Source of the DNA: Paralithodes platypus
Taxonomy: Eukaryota; Arthropoda; Malacostraca; Decapoda; Lithodidae
Assembly (NCBI GenBank): GCA_032716605.1
Contig: CM064530.1
Coordinates: forward strand, 3,934,604 to 3,998,603
Direction: 5' to 3'
DNA: 64,000 nt
In this document: positions 1 to 12,005 of the stretch, piece by piece
Numbering within the stretch: the first letter of the stretch is position 1
How the letters are laid out: each line of letters opens with the position of its first letter
The notes under the pieces: generated by a model
What the model was told of the DNA's origin: nothing
The model's input: the letters and a program-made list of their open reading frames with translations, nothing else
The model's database searches: none
Position numbers and translations under genes: made by a program

Positions 1-2312
1 TTCCCTCCCAACCTCCTTCCTTTTTCCCACTACAGTTGTCTTCGTACGAGGACTAAAACGGGTGATCTTTCAGCTGGACATTGTCTTTTGTTCGGGTGTA
101 CTATTATTATTATTATTAATATTGTGAGTCGGTACTACTTGGTGAATTTACTTACAAGAACAACTAAAGATTATGCCTTAAGTTTTAACCGTGCTTTTGT
201 TCCTAAGAGAGACTTTATATCCACTAATAACGTATCTGCAGCAAGTACCGGATCCTATTTAGGAGAGCAAAACTTGTTTTTCCTTAAACTCAAATCTCTA
301 TTCAGTTCACTTACTGTATCTCTTAATAATCGGAAATAAATAATCCCTGGGGAAAATGGTTTCTTTCATGAACTGTGCTTGATAAATCCAGCTTCATGTT
401 TATGAATGTCTTTTAGCACGTCCTCAGTAAATTTACGCTGAAATGTTTAAGCAGCTTGGAAAATTAAAGTAAATGTTAAAATTATGTTCACACTATCCGA
501 TAACCCATTTAGGATTCTGTCATGGGCTCTGTGAATGAGGCTGCTTGGTAAATATAAGAAAATTTGGTAATATGTCCCCCCTGTGGTAGTCTATCCGGGC
601 GCCTCTCTTGGGTTGCTTGGTAATACAAAACATTACACTGAATTCTGTCATGGGTTCTCCAGCTAGTCTTTGGTAAATTATTGTACTTATCTTTGATGGA
701 TTGCTCGTCTTGAGTCTCCCGTGGTTGAAATAATTTAATTTGTCCTTGGAAAATCTAACTCTTAAATATTTATTGGACTCCTGTATTGGAGCTTCTACAT
801 TAATTAATTAGACATACGTCTAGATTGTCCATGGTATATTTGAAACACATGTATATATATACTGTAGTAGGTTCCTCTGAATGGAGGCCCTGCAGCAGTT
901 GAAAATAATTGTCTAGGTCATTCTCAAATAAACATTAAAATGGAAATATGAAATAGGTCCTTGTCCTGTGAGGACTGTGTAATAGAGAAACAATCCTATG
1001 GGGTCATTTAGCTTGTCATGGAATCAATCTGGAAGGGAAATATGAAAAAGGTCCCTGTCATTGGGGGCCATCAGTAAATGTAACTCTAGTAACAAAAGGT
1101 CTTCACTTCTCTCCTAGTCACGTGGACCTGTGAACCTCCCCTTGCTCTGTCCGCTGCGTTTCTCTCATCTTGGGGGAACTTGTGTAGTCAATATCACTAA
1201 GGTCGTCACTGCATTTAAGTCACCACCTACCTTCAGCATCACTATAGAAATTATTACAAACTTGACCATCCTAATATTACAGTAGACTATTGTGGACATA
1301 TACTGTATTATATATCCTAGTGGAGAGAACCTGTGAACTGTTGTGGCTTACTAGTGTAGGACTTACGTCTCGGTGGTTCCAGGATTGCGACCCGCTCAAA
1401 GTTCAACAGATTTTTTTTCCACATCACTGTGTTACTTTTTCCCTTGAGAATGAATGTGGACTTAGGTCAACCTATGGGTCCTGCTGCTGAGGCAACATTA
1501 GCCTGTCTGATCCAAGAACTTAACTTGGATGAATGTCTACTTGGGGACTTTTGGGCTATGTAATGCTTCTACTGTACATCCTTAGCACTCTCCATTTTGG
1601 GCAGCACTCGATGTTGCCTTTGCCTTTATGTTTACTTTCATCTATACTGGTGATTTATGAGCCAGGTGACGACATTACTGCAGTGGCGTTTTTAGTGTTG
1701 TTGACATTAAAGTATCAGATACAAAAACAAAAAATTAGCTTTTCTGTATTTTACTGAGGGTTGGGGGCATTAATAACAACTAGTCCAAAGAGTTTTGAAT
1801 GTGTATATCTGATTATATTTTTTACAGTTGTTAGATAATGTGCCCAGCTGTAGTTAAGGTAATAATTGTGTCTATATTGTCCTATATACAGTACCTTTAA
1901 TAAGCTAACTTCTTTTGTAGTAGTGAACCCTAAGAAATATGTACCAAAAAATGGAAAAAATAATTCTGATGGAAGAGTGTGCAGTTACCTCCCGTGTTTC
2001 AGGACTATTTTTTAATAACGAAACTTGCAAGCTAATCTGTGAAACAATGAAGCGCTGATTAGCTTCATTAATATTCAATTAAACTTCAAACCCGTCTAGG
2101 AAGTACTTGAGGTAACTGAACAATCTTGTACTTACTGAAAGCATGAGCATGATCAACTATTGGTTTTAATAATTTTTATGGTTATTAATATGGTTATGGG
2201 TTAATTTGTACAAATTATTTGTTTATTGTAAATCTGTACCCGCCTTGTGTATAGCCCCTTATATTTCACCTGACGGTAAATTGTCATGTCCTCGTCTTGA
2301 TTACTCGGCTAG
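1..2312. other. No gene recognised
   Basis: AT-rich sequence with only short open frames (83 codons at most) that resemble no family I know. Phrases such as CTGTCATGGG(C/T)TCT and GGTCC(C/T)TGTC recur loosely, suggesting decayed repeats. Confidence 0.4.
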
Positions 2313-2314
2313 TA

Positions 2315-2499
2315 CAGGTCTCCCTCGATATACGATTGGGCTACGTTCCTGAAAACCCGATCTTAAACAGAAAACTCATATAGCGAACCCTAAAATTAAT
2401 GGGGTAAATGGGAATGCGTTCTCGGACCAGCCAAACCCAAATGCCTATAAACCTATAATAATATCGTAAATCGGGGCATCGGATAGCGAGGGTGACCTG
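2315..2499. mobile_element. pogo/Tigger-like MITE with TA target duplication
   Basis: 185-bp non-coding element with terminal inverted repeats: left CAGGTCTCCCTCGATATACG, right end reading CAGGTCACCCTCGCTATCC on the other strand. It is flanked by TA on both sides. The terminus resembles the Tigger/pogo end CAGGCATACCTCG from memory, so a Tc1/mariner-superfamily non-autonomous element is inferred. Confidence 0.75.
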
Positions 2500-2919
2500 T
2501 ACTAAGATTTTGTAGCGATGTTGCTGATCATGAAAACATGGTAATATGATGCAGAGACATTATAGTTTCACATATTTCCATTAAACATCGAGAAATCAGG
2601 TGCCTAGGGATCGCATTTTCCGCCTGGTGAATAAAAATGGACTATCGTTTGTATTGAAGGAAATTATACAAAATTAAAATTGTTGGTACGGATAATTAGG
2701 CAGCTGTTGTCCTAGAACCTATTTGCTGAACAGGTGGATTCTTATTTATTTCATGGAATTGATGAATAAAATAATTGGTCTGTTGTGAAATCTGAATAAA
2801 TTAGATAACAGAATAAAACATGTTTCTGTTTTCCTTTTTATATTTTTATTATGTATTTATGTATTGGTTTTTGTTTGTTTGTGTTGCAACTTTTACACTT
2901 TAATGCCTTATTAAATAGC

Positions 2920-3440
2920 TGGGAGGAGTGATAAGCAAGGACACAGGGGTGGAAATGGAGATAAAACAGAGATTATGTGAAGGAAAGAAAGTTTTTGGAG
3001 CAATGGGAAGTATGTGGAAGGTGAGAAATCTTGGAATGAAAGCTAAAAGTGCAATGTATCAAGGGATAGTTGTACAGTACCAACAGTGATGTATGGGGCT
3101 GAGACATGGGCTCTGAAGGCAAAAGAGAAGAAAGCTGGATGTGATGGATATGAGCTGCTTGAGTAGATGTGGAGTTACTCGTAGAGACAGATTGAGGAAT
3201 GAAGAGGTACGTAAGAGAGTGGGACAGCAGGAACCGTTGTCGGCCAGAGTAGACAGAAGGGTGCTGTGCTGGTATGGACATTTTGAGCGAATGGGAGATG
3301 AATAGCTTACAAAGAGAGTATATGAGTCGGACACAAAGGGATCGAGGTAGAGGGGTAGGAAGACCTCCGTTTAGATGGAGAGATTGTTTAGTAAAAGCAT
3401 TGGCAAAAGCAAAAAGCAAAAGCAAAAGCAAAAGCATTGG
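2920..3440 (+). pseudogene. Decayed LINE reverse-transcriptase C-terminal region
   Basis: Plus-strand remnants in several frames match the conserved tail of RTE-like 'endonuclease-reverse transcriptase' LINEs: GAMGSMWKVRNLGMKAKSAM near 2995, then a stop, CGVTRRDRLRNEEVRKRVG near 3170, LCWYGHFERMGDE near 3265 and LTKRVYESD followed by a GRGVGRPPFRW motif near 3310. Stops and frameshifts show it is dead. A short (AAAAGC)n expansion sits at 3403-3434. Confidence 0.7.
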
Positions 3441-3970
3441 CAGTAAAATTAATTGGCATGAGAAATTACTGTAGGAAAGGCAAGAGAAGTGGTAATAAAT
3501 AGGAATGAACTGAGAATGCTTGTGAATAGATGAGTGATACGCGGTCGTTGGGGACGAGGGGGTCAGGTGCCAGTTGGACTAGATAATAGTCAGTCGGGCG
3601 CCTGGCCCGAGGAACTGGTATATCGATTCATCTTGCCAAAGTGTACTTATGGTATAAATTTAAACAAAATCCGTACATAAATAACCAGTCTATGGTGTTT
3701 TTAAAGTTTAAAATAGGCCTATTGGGCCTAAAAATTGGTCAAAATTAAAAAAAAAAATTATACCGTTGAAACCGCAACGGCGAGACGAATCCAAATATGT
3801 AATAATATTGACAAGTCAAAAGTCGACCAAAATCATCGATTTGCCCAAGGTTTTTGGAAATAAATATTTTCGATTTTGGGCGAATGGCTGGGCGAAAATA
3901 AAATCTACGACCATGTCTAGAAGCAGCTCGGCAAGAAAAAACGAATGGCACCAGTTAGAATTCTCTAGGA

Positions 3971-4385
3971 CAGTGGTTCTTAACCTGGGGGCGCGTCCCC
4001 CTAGGGGGGCGTTTGACAATAGCTAAGGGGGGTGTGGGGTAATCAAAGTTCAAAATAGGGCTAGGCCATTCAAATGCATACAGGGTAATCGCAAAGATAT
4101 ATATAAATAAGAAACTTTGATAGGCAAACTTCACAACCGTTATTCCGAGCAACCATATGATTGTAGTGTTGACATAAAACTATTAATCAGTTTTAATCCT
4201 TGCATGCATATTGGTTATTTGTTCGCCCTTTTTACAGTATCTTGCGTCTTAAGCATCCATATGGAATGGATAAAAACAAATTTGTTTTTTCTAGGCACCA
4301 GAGGCATGGAGGGTGGGGGGGGGGGCATCATGAATACAGTCCTGACCAAAGGGGGGTGCGGTGCTAAAAAGGTTAAGAACCACTG
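3971..4385. mobile_element. hAT-type MITE
   Basis: 415-bp element with termini CAGTGGTTCTTAACCTGGGG and, inverted at the right, CAGTGGTTCTTAACCTTTTT. Flanks CTCTAGGA and CTTTAGCC fit a decayed 8-bp duplication of nnnTAnnn type typical of hAT. No transposase is encoded; the short open frame inside is not protein-like. Confidence 0.75.
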
Positions 4386-4389
4386 CTTT

Positions 4390-5190
4390 AGCCAATACTC
4401 TGCTATTCACCAAAAATAAATTTGAATTATCATTATTATTTGGTAGGGTAGGTATGCATAGGTAGGTTGGTTAAATAATTGCTGGAATTCGTAGGGACTC
4501 TAACTATTTTGAGAGAGTTAAATTAAAAAAAATTATGGATCTGAATGATTAATATAACTATTATTAAGCAAAACTAGGGGATGCGGGGAAGCCTATAGAC
4601 TGAAGACTGAAAACGTTGTGTGGGTACCTCACACGGTTTTAAAGTAATTTAAGAATAGACAGTTTTCAATGCTGCAGCCAAACTATTCCACCAATTTCTA
4701 TTCTGTTGGTACCAAAACGTTCGGAATTGCGAGCCTCACCCAACTACGCAAATATGGCTTTGATCATCTGTGTAGTTTTCAAGATGTGGATTTTTAAGTG
4801 TTTTCAAGTTTTTTTCAAGATTGCCGGAAAAAAACTCACGTGCAAAGCAAAACGTTTTCCATAACATTTGCGGAGCATTAGTAGTGGAGTCCATATGCCA
4901 AAGCCCAATCATTTCCTATGAGTGGGAGGGACGGTATTTAGGTTTCAAATTTTTCGGGAAATCGGCTGCCATGGACCTGTTTGGCCACCATTTCGGATGT
5001 TTAGCATATCAAAAGTTGCCCAATACAAAAACGCATCTTGTGGGAAAGTTTGGTCCCGATCTAAATAGCGGTTCTGGAGTTAATGCGTAAAAATTGGCGT
5101 GGAAAAATAATTTGGAAGAATAAGAAGATTTAATTATTATAATAGGGGTTCCCCACAGGGCTCAAACCCCTAATAATAAGGATAATAATT
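4390..5190. repeat. Dispersed ~780-bp repeat, copy 1
   Basis: Starts AGCCAATACTCTGCTATTCA and ends near GGGGTTCCCCACAGGGCTC. It aligns along nearly its whole length with 7840-8632 in the same orientation, with scattered substitutions and small indels. No protein recognised. Copy 2 ends in GGGTCGAATCCC, like a tRNA T-loop, so a SINE-like or composite origin is possible. Confidence 0.7.
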
Positions 5191-5239
5191 ATAAAATAAT
5201 ATAATAATAATAATAAAACTAAATAAATAATAATAAAAA

Positions 5240-5515
5240 ACATACACGGACATTGGGCAGCCAGAAAAACACACACAGACATCGGGCAGACAGAATAACA
5301 TACACAGACATCGAGCAGACAAAAAAATAAACACGGACATTGGGCAGACAGAGAAAACATACACAGACATTGGGCAGACAGAAAAACATACACAGACGTC
5401 GGGCAGACAGAAAAACGTACACGTACATTGGGCAAACAAACAAACATACACAGACACCGGACAGACAGGGAAATATACTTGAAGGCCTACATCGGGCAGA
5501 CAAAAGAACATCAAA
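5240..5515. repeat. Tandem array, ~36-bp unit
   Basis: About seven imperfect units of the type CATACACAGACATCGGGCAG followed by ACAGAAAAA. The minus-strand frames reading CLPDVCVCFSVCPMSV in several phases are by-products of the repeat. Confidence 0.85.
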
Positions 5516-5525
5516 GTACCTTAAC

Positions 5526-5590
5526 CCGGGAACTGCGGGGAGACTCTTAAGAGTTCCCCCGGCGGACTGCGGGGAGACTCTTAAGAGTCA
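5526..5590. repeat. Short tandem duplication
   Basis: Two copies of AACTGCGGGGAGACTCTTAA-type sequence, 40 bp apart, each with the palindrome ACTCTTAAGAGT. Preceded by TTAACCCGGG. Confidence 0.6.
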
Positions 5591-5610
5591 GAGAAAAAAA
5601 AAATCAACTT

Positions 5611-6125
5611 TTGACATCAATTTTATTTATTTATTTATTTTTTTTGCCCCTGGGCCATGCAAAATCTCAGTCCTCTACCTCCCCTCCTTCCCCACTTTCC
5701 TCCTCTCCTTCAGTTATCACCTATTTTCCCTGTTATTCCCTTATTCTGAGGTATATTTTCGTGCTAACATTAGAAATCCGGTTACAGGGTGTGGTCATCA
5801 CTGATAGCAAGCGAATGCAAGAGAGAGAGAGAGAGTATCGATCAACTGTGTCTCAGTGGCCTTGGGGGAAATTGGCGGGAAAGCAGCTTGCCTCACCATA
5901 CATTATACAACTCGCGGGCTATATCTCCGATTTTGACCATCCAAACGCTGTTTTCACTCGTTTTATTGTTGTTTCAGGTTAATACCTTTATAATCAACCC
6001 ATAATAGGTGCATATGGATAAGTATTAATGCTATTAATGGTACAATTAATATTTTAGTGACGGAAACACCTCAAATACGTCAGCACAGGGGGACGTTTCC
6101 AATTACCCCCATGCGCACTTGTTAG
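5611..6125. other. No gene recognised
   Basis: AT-rich start and a (GA)n run at 5820-5833. Short overlapping open frames are not family-like. The 3' end runs into the 30-bp minisatellite. Confidence 0.4.
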
Positions 6126-6129
6126 GTTA

Positions 6130-7206
6130 ATCCAATATACGACAGACTTTATTACCTTATTCCAACATCTGACAGACATTATTACTTTATTGCAACAACT
6201 GCCAAACATTACTACCTTATTGCAACATCTGACATACATTACTACCTTATTCCAACATCTGGCAGACATTACTACCTTATTGCAACATTTTACAGATATT
6301 ACTACCTTATTCCAACATCTGGCAGACATTACTACCTTATTCCAATATCTGGCATACATTACTACCATATTCCAACATCTGACAGACATTACTACCTTAT
6401 TCCAAAATCTGACAGACATTACTACTTTATTCCAACATCTGCCAGCCATTACTACCTTATTCCAACACCTGACAGACATTACTACCTTATTCCAAAATCT
6501 GACAGACATTACTACTTTATTCCAACATCTGTCAGACATTACTACCTTATTCCAACACCTGACAGACATTACTACCTTATTCCAACATCTGACAGACATT
6601 GCTACCTTATTCCAACACCTGACAGACATTGTTACCTTATTCCAACACCTGACAGACATTAATACCTTATTCCAACATCTGGCAGACATTTCTACAAAAT
6701 ATAAACATCTGGCAAATGTTACTACTTTATTCCAACATCTGACAGACATTACTACCATATTCCAACATCTGGCAGACATTACTGCCCGATTGCAACATCT
6801 GACAGACATTACTACTTTATTGCAACATCTGGCAGACATTACTACCTTATTCCAACATATGGCAGACATTACTACCATATTACAACATCTGGCAGGCATT
6901 ACTACCTTATTCCAACATCTGGCAGACATTACTACTGTATTCCAACATCTGGCAGACATTACTACCTCATTACGACATCTGACAGACATTACTACCATAT
7001 TCCAACATCTGGCAGATATTCCTACCATTATTCCAACAACTGCCAAAAATTACTGCCCGATTGCAACATCTGACAGACATTTCTAAAATATTCCAACATC
7101 TGACAGACATTACTATTTTAATCCAATATCTGGCAGACATTACTGCCCAATTGCAACATCTGACAGATATTACTACTTTATTCCAACATCTGGCAGACAT
7201 TACTAA
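6130..7206. repeat. 30-bp minisatellite, ~36 units
   Basis: Direct repeats of a 30-nt unit close to ATTACTACCTTATTCCAACA + TCTGGCAGAC. The unit length is kept exactly from about 6130 to 7025, then shifts by one base near 7030. Because 30 is a multiple of 3 and the unit lacks stops in two frames, long open frames appear: plus strand 6190-7086 (10-residue repeat DITTLFQHLA) and minus strand 6054-7046 (repeat VVMSVRCWNK). I regard both as artefacts of the repeat unless expression is shown. Confidence 0.95.
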
Positions 7207-7209
7207 TGT

Positions 7210-7835
7210 TATGCCCTGTTTTTCTACAGGATTAACTTGGGTAATGTGAGTTCTAACTGACTGGGTATATAAGGCTGCATGCACAAAACAAGGTATGAGG
7301 AATAGAGAACACAAAATAAACACACGGTAACAAGACACACGATCACGTTTATTGAGGATGATTAATAGGAAGCATAAGAAGGTATGAATACTCGTACAAG
7401 ACAAATGATAGAATTGAACAACTAGCATTAGTGGATCTGGATGGAGCCTAGTCTCCCACTTCCAACGTTCAGGTATACTCTTCTGATCACTGGCTTTGTT
7501 CGCAAGTTTATATACTGGAAGCCATCAATGTTACTTATAGATTCAATTTCACTATTTAGATTTATTACTGGCAGTTCTGGTGCACGAGTAGTAGTTCACA
7601 GACTAGATTAGACACGCATATATTTAGAGCATGAGAATTCTAGTAACCTCAGGGGGGTACTGATCTAAGTTTTATATTCTTATAGCAGAAATACGTAAAA
7701 CGCAAAATCAGTGGGCGAACGTTAGATATCACTAGGGTTTTACTTCTATGTAATAATTTCTGGATCGGGGTAATTACGAGAGTTAATGTCGCCTGTTAAT
7801 TAAACAAAACATTTGGCAAAGGGAGGAATTGTTAA
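7210..7835. other. No gene recognised
   Basis: Unique-looking sequence between the minisatellite and repeat copy 2. No motif, splice pattern or transposon end recognised. Confidence 0.4.
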
Positions 7836-7839
7836 AAAC

Positions 7840-8632
7840 CTTAGCCAATACTCTGCTATTCACCAAAAACAAATTTGAATTATCATTATTATTTGGTAGG
7901 GTATGTATGTATAGGTAGGGTGGCTAAATAATTGGTGGAATTCGTAGGGACTAACTGTTTTGAGAGAGTTAAAAAAAAATAATAATAATAGATCTGAATA
8001 ATTAATCGACTATGTTATTAAGTAAAATTGGGGGATGCGTGGAAGCCTATAGACTGTAAACTTTGTGTGGGTAGCGAATACGGTTTTAAAGTAATTTAAG
8101 AATAGACAGTTTTCAATGCTGCGGCCAAACTATTCCACTCATTTATATTCTTTTGGTATCAAAACGTTCGGAATCGCGAGCCTCACCCAAGTACGCAAAC
8201 ATGGCTTTGATCATCGGCGTAGTTTTCAAGATGTGGAATTTTAAGTGGAATTTAAAACAAATTCAAGATTGCCTGAAAAAAACCCACGTGCAAAAGCAAA
8301 ACCCTTTCTATAACATTTGCAGAGCATTATGTAGTGGAGTCCATATGCCAAAGCCCAATCATTTCCTATGAGTGGGAGAGACGGTATTTAGGTGTCAAAT
8401 TTTTCGGGATATTGGCTACCACGTACCTGTTTGGCCACCATGCCGGATGTTTAGCATATCAAAAGTTGCCCAATACAAAAACGCACCTCTTGTGAAAGTT
8501 TGATCCCGATCCAAAAAGCGGTTCTGGAGTTATTGCGTAAAAACTGGCGTGTAAAAATAATTTGGATGAATAAGTAGGTTTAATGATTACAATAAGGGTT
8601 CCCCGTAGGGGTCGAATCCCTACTAATAATTT
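7840..8632. repeat. Dispersed ~780-bp repeat, copy 2
   Basis: Second copy of the repeat at 4390-5190, same strand. Starts TTAGCCAATACTCTGC and ends near GGTTCCCCGTAGGGGTCGAA. The shared ends define the repeat unit. Confidence 0.7.
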
Positions 8633-8639
8633 TACTTAT

Positions 8640-9612
8640 TTAAAAGAGCGCTCAATCTTCAAAATGAATTCGCAAGCGCTCGAACACAAAACACAATTTT
8701 AATACAACTACATTAACATATTTACAACACAATTTACACAGTTATTAATACAATAATTATAACCACTAAACTCTATAATCATCTGTCACTACACCAGATT
8801 CGAATCCCGGTGGATATGCTTGCTTTCATTAATTTCTTTGGGAGGTGTTTGGTGTTGGAGTGAAATATATAACAAAATATTTTTCAGCTCTTCTCTTGCA
8901 AATACAGTATCCTACACAGAAATTCCCTATGGGGAAATGTTTCACGAACCGCTCTTTATATATACAAGCAAAATAGAATCACCGTTCATTAAAAAAGTAA
9001 ATTTGTATAACCATATTCCCTCAGAACTTGTAAATAGTTCTTCACTATTTTTTGTATAGGGCAGTTCAAGAATAGGTTAATAGTATTTTTGCTCACTGTG
9101 TAATGCACACAATCTCCTTTCCATTTTAAGTATTTTTCAAGAGTGGACTGCAAGGTCTTTTGGATAGTAAAATTCCTTGTAACATTGTAACACATTAATT
9201 TATTTGAATTTTGCGCTACGAGACACCATGAAAGAAATGCCAATCAACTGTAAACAAACAAAGCCATCTATTAAGAAATTGTACCATCTTTCGTTCAGTA
9301 GCATCGTATGTCGTTAACTTTATATTGTTATTGATTTTGTACTAGATTATATATTGAGTATATGCTTTGCCATATAATCTCTTCATTTGTGTGTGAGTAT
9401 ATACCATAAAAACAAGTATAATGTTCGGAGACAACTAGAAAATAGCAAGAGGTGAACAACAATGGAGATACCAGCCGCAGCCTCCGCAGGATTCCCCCTG
9501 TAGAAGACGACGCTGAGAGCCTGAGACGCCGAAATCCGAATGCGGGTTTGTCAATGTTCTTAAATATTAGGGATTTAAGTAGCTAGGCCTATCTGAGTAT
9601 ATTTTTGTGATA
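8640..9612. other. No gene recognised
   Basis: AT-rich; open frames of 84 codons or fewer without family features. Confidence 0.4.
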
Positions 9613-9892
9613 TTTCTTTCCGGTCAATATACAGGAGGCGCTACAATATAGGTAGCAAAATGCGGAAAAACTAAATAAGATGGTCACCAATTTTCCCATG
9701 GATTTTTTTATTTTTCCCTGTTAGTTTTCATCAATATATAGTGTTTGGAAATAATTGCAACCCTCGGCGAAACCGTTTTCCCCATTATACAACGATCTTA
9801 AGACACGCCGCCCGATAGTGGGGAGGGCTATGAAGTACAGGGAAAATGAGGGGTTAAATGCGTAAAACGGCGATTAAAACGTATTTTAGCAA

Positions 9893-10345
9893 AACTTGGC
9901 TCAGGTTTTAAGGTATTTCTAAGGCCTAAAACCCAATATTTCGAAAACCCGAGCCAAGTTTTGGCCAAAGCTGGCTCGGATTTTGAGAGTTTGTAGACAA
10001 CAAAATGACAGTAACCTCATTTAGACATTTGGCTCAGGTTTCCCGAAATTGCAAAGGCATAAACCCCAATTTTTGAAAAACCCGAGCAAAGTTTTGGCAA
10101 ATCTTGGCTCGGATTTTGCGAATTTTAAGAGTAAACAAATTACAGTAACCTAATTTAGAATTTTGGCTCATGTTTCCCTAAATTGCAAACCCCAAAACGC
10201 ATTATTTTGGAAAACCCGAGCCAATTTTTTGGCAAAACTTTGATCGTATTTTGAGAATCGAAAAAGACTAACTACATGTCGGAAATCGGCTCATGATTTC
10301 CCTAATTGCAAAGCCATAAAACCAGATTTATCGAAAACGTAGCAC
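9893..10345. repeat. Degenerate tandem repeat, ~125-135 bp unit
   Basis: About 3.5 units, each starting TTGGCTCAGG or TCGGCTCATG (9896, 10029, 10166, 10289) and containing AAAACCCGAGCCAA and GGCTCGGATTTTG. Lies inside the TIR element at 9622-11609. Confidence 0.8.
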
Positions 10346-10561
10346 TTGTTTAAATCATAAATATCCAGTAACATAGACCTAGTACATTGGATACAAACCT
10401 AATCCACACCTAACGCCTAAAATGTGTCCGTAGTAGGCTACCTAGTAGGCCTACGTGGGATACAACATGCGGTTGGGCCGGCGCCCATTAAGTAGCCTAC
10501 CGGTATTCGGCCGTATCTGTAAATACGAATGCGAGGAACTTCAATCTAATCTAATTAATCT

Positions 10562-10842
10562 ACCTAACCTAACCTAACCTAACCTAACTTAACTTAACTT
10601 AACTTAACTTAACCTAACTTAACCTAACTTAACTTAACTTAACTTAACTTAACCTAACTTAACCTAACTTAACTTAACCTAACCTAACTTAACCTAACCT
10701 AACCTAACCTAACCTAACCTAACCTAACTTAACTTAACCTAACCTAACCTAACCTAACCTAACCTAACCTAACCTAACCTAACCTAACCTAACCTAACCT
10801 AACCTAACTTAACATAACCTAACTTAACCTAACCTAACCTAA
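10562..10842. repeat. Interstitial arthropod-type telomere repeat (CCTAA/CTTAA)n
   Basis: About 280 bp of pentamer repeats, a mix of AACCT and AACTT. The pure form is the complement of TTAGG, the arthropod telomere repeat. It is internal to a mobile element rather than at a chromosome end. Confidence 0.95.
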
Positions 10843-11237
10843 ATGCGCCTCCGCTCGAATATGAATTCGCTCTAAGTGTCCAGATACCGTAAATACTACC
10901 ACAACTACGAATCTTGTTTCTGAAACCTAGTATATTAACCTAACCAAACAACCCAACCTATCGACAGAGATGGGCAGGTGGAGTGGACTAAAAAGCTGGT
11001 AGACAGACCTCGGGAGACAGGTGAAAATAGCGTGTGTACGAATCGGTGCCGTCTATAGGAAGGTATTGACAACCATGTTTCGACAAAATTCCATTTTAGT
11101 ACCATATATTTTTATTAGGTTTTGCCGAGGCTTAAAACACATTTTCATATTATGTTTAGAGCATATAAAATCCATATGTGTGTTCAAATATTGCAAAATA
11201 ATTGGTGACCAACTTATTTAGTTATACTCAAAATGCT

Positions 11238-11566
11238 AATGGTAGTTTTGGGTTCCTATCATCATATGCTTCATTTCTATATAGTTTTTATCCCCGGGGA
11301 AAAACAAAAAATCTTGGGATTTTTCATTTATTTTCTTGGGATTTTTTGTTTTGGTCATTAACCTAACCAAGAAACCTAACCTAACCTAACCTAATAGCCC
11401 CCAAATACATTTAGGTTAGGTTAGGTTAGGTGTTTTGGTTAGGTTAATAAAAAAAATAAAAAAATCCAAGAAAAAAATAAAAACCCAAGTTTTTTGTTTT
11501 TTTTCCCCGGGGATAAAAAGTATATAGAAATGAAGCATATGATGATAGGAACCCAAAACTACCATT
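11238..11566. mobile_element. 329-bp near-perfect foldback (palindromic MITE)
   Basis: Left arm starts AATGGTAGTTTTGGGTTCCT and includes ATCCCCGGGG; the right arm is its complement ending at ACCATT 11566. Arms are ~160 nt with a short centre near TAGCCCCCAAATACA. It interrupts the right TIR of the element at 9622-11609, so it is the younger insertion. Arms carry short AACCT/AGGTT runs. Confidence 0.85.
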
Positions 11567-11829
11567 ATAATTTTGCTACCTATATTGTAGCGCCTCCTGT
11601 ATATTGACCTTCTTTCCTGATACATAGGCCTAGGATATTATTGAGAATTAGTTAATCTAGGCCATTGGACGACACATGGAGACCAGCCCATTTTTTAGCA
11701 ACATCTCAACCCCTGATAGGCCTAAACTACCCCATCATATTATTGGTCCGACACACACTACCAGTCACCCCATTGTCAAGCATCCCCAGTACAGTACATT
11801 CAAATGTTGCATCTGACTGGCGTGTCATG

Positions 11830-11966
11830 CTAGGCATATCTCCCCAATGGAAATACGCCTAACGGCCTTATTGGGCTATCCTTAGTTGGAATTATGCAAG
11901 GCTGGTACATGTCATATTTGTAACAAACTATGTGGTACCAACTCTGTAAATTGCTGACTGAATAAA

Positions 11967-12003
<37 letters not shown>
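11830..12003 (+). mobile_element. LINE D 3' tail, very short truncated copy
   Basis: Matches 33530-33680 almost base for base: CCCCAATGGAAATACGCCTA, ...AACTATGTGGTACCAACTC, ending TGAATAAATATT and (ATT)n. No coding part remains, as expected for a severely 5'-truncated LINE insertion. Confidence 0.8.
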
Positions 12004-12004
<1 letters not shown>

Positions 12005-12005
12005 T

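Larger units (their letters stand above)
9622..11609. mobile_element. ~2-kb TIR element with perfect 8-bp target duplication
   Basis: The ends are inverted copies beginning GGTCAATATACAGGAGGCGC and continuing to GGTAGCAAAATG; similarity resumes inside (AACTAAATAAG.TGGTCACCAA at 9671-9692 and inverted at 11200-11221). The flanks are identical, TTCTTTCC at 9614-9621 and 11610-11617, so this is a true insertion. It has no transposase frame. Cargo is a ~125-bp tandem array, a CCTAA/CTTAA array and a 329-bp foldback inserted in the right TIR. An 8-bp duplication plus GG termini would fit Merlin-like elements, but the superfamily is uncertain. Confidence 0.85.

Noticed and set aside
2973..3437. 154-codon minus-strand frame
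   Set aside because: It is the reverse of a decayed plus-strand LINE; Ser/Leu-rich nonsense.
6054..7046. 330-codon minus-strand and 298-codon plus-strand open frames
   Set aside because: They follow from a stop-free 30-bp repeat and show no family resemblance.
10562..10842. A chromosome end
   Set aside because: The CCTAA array is short, internal, and lies inside a transposon with a target duplication.
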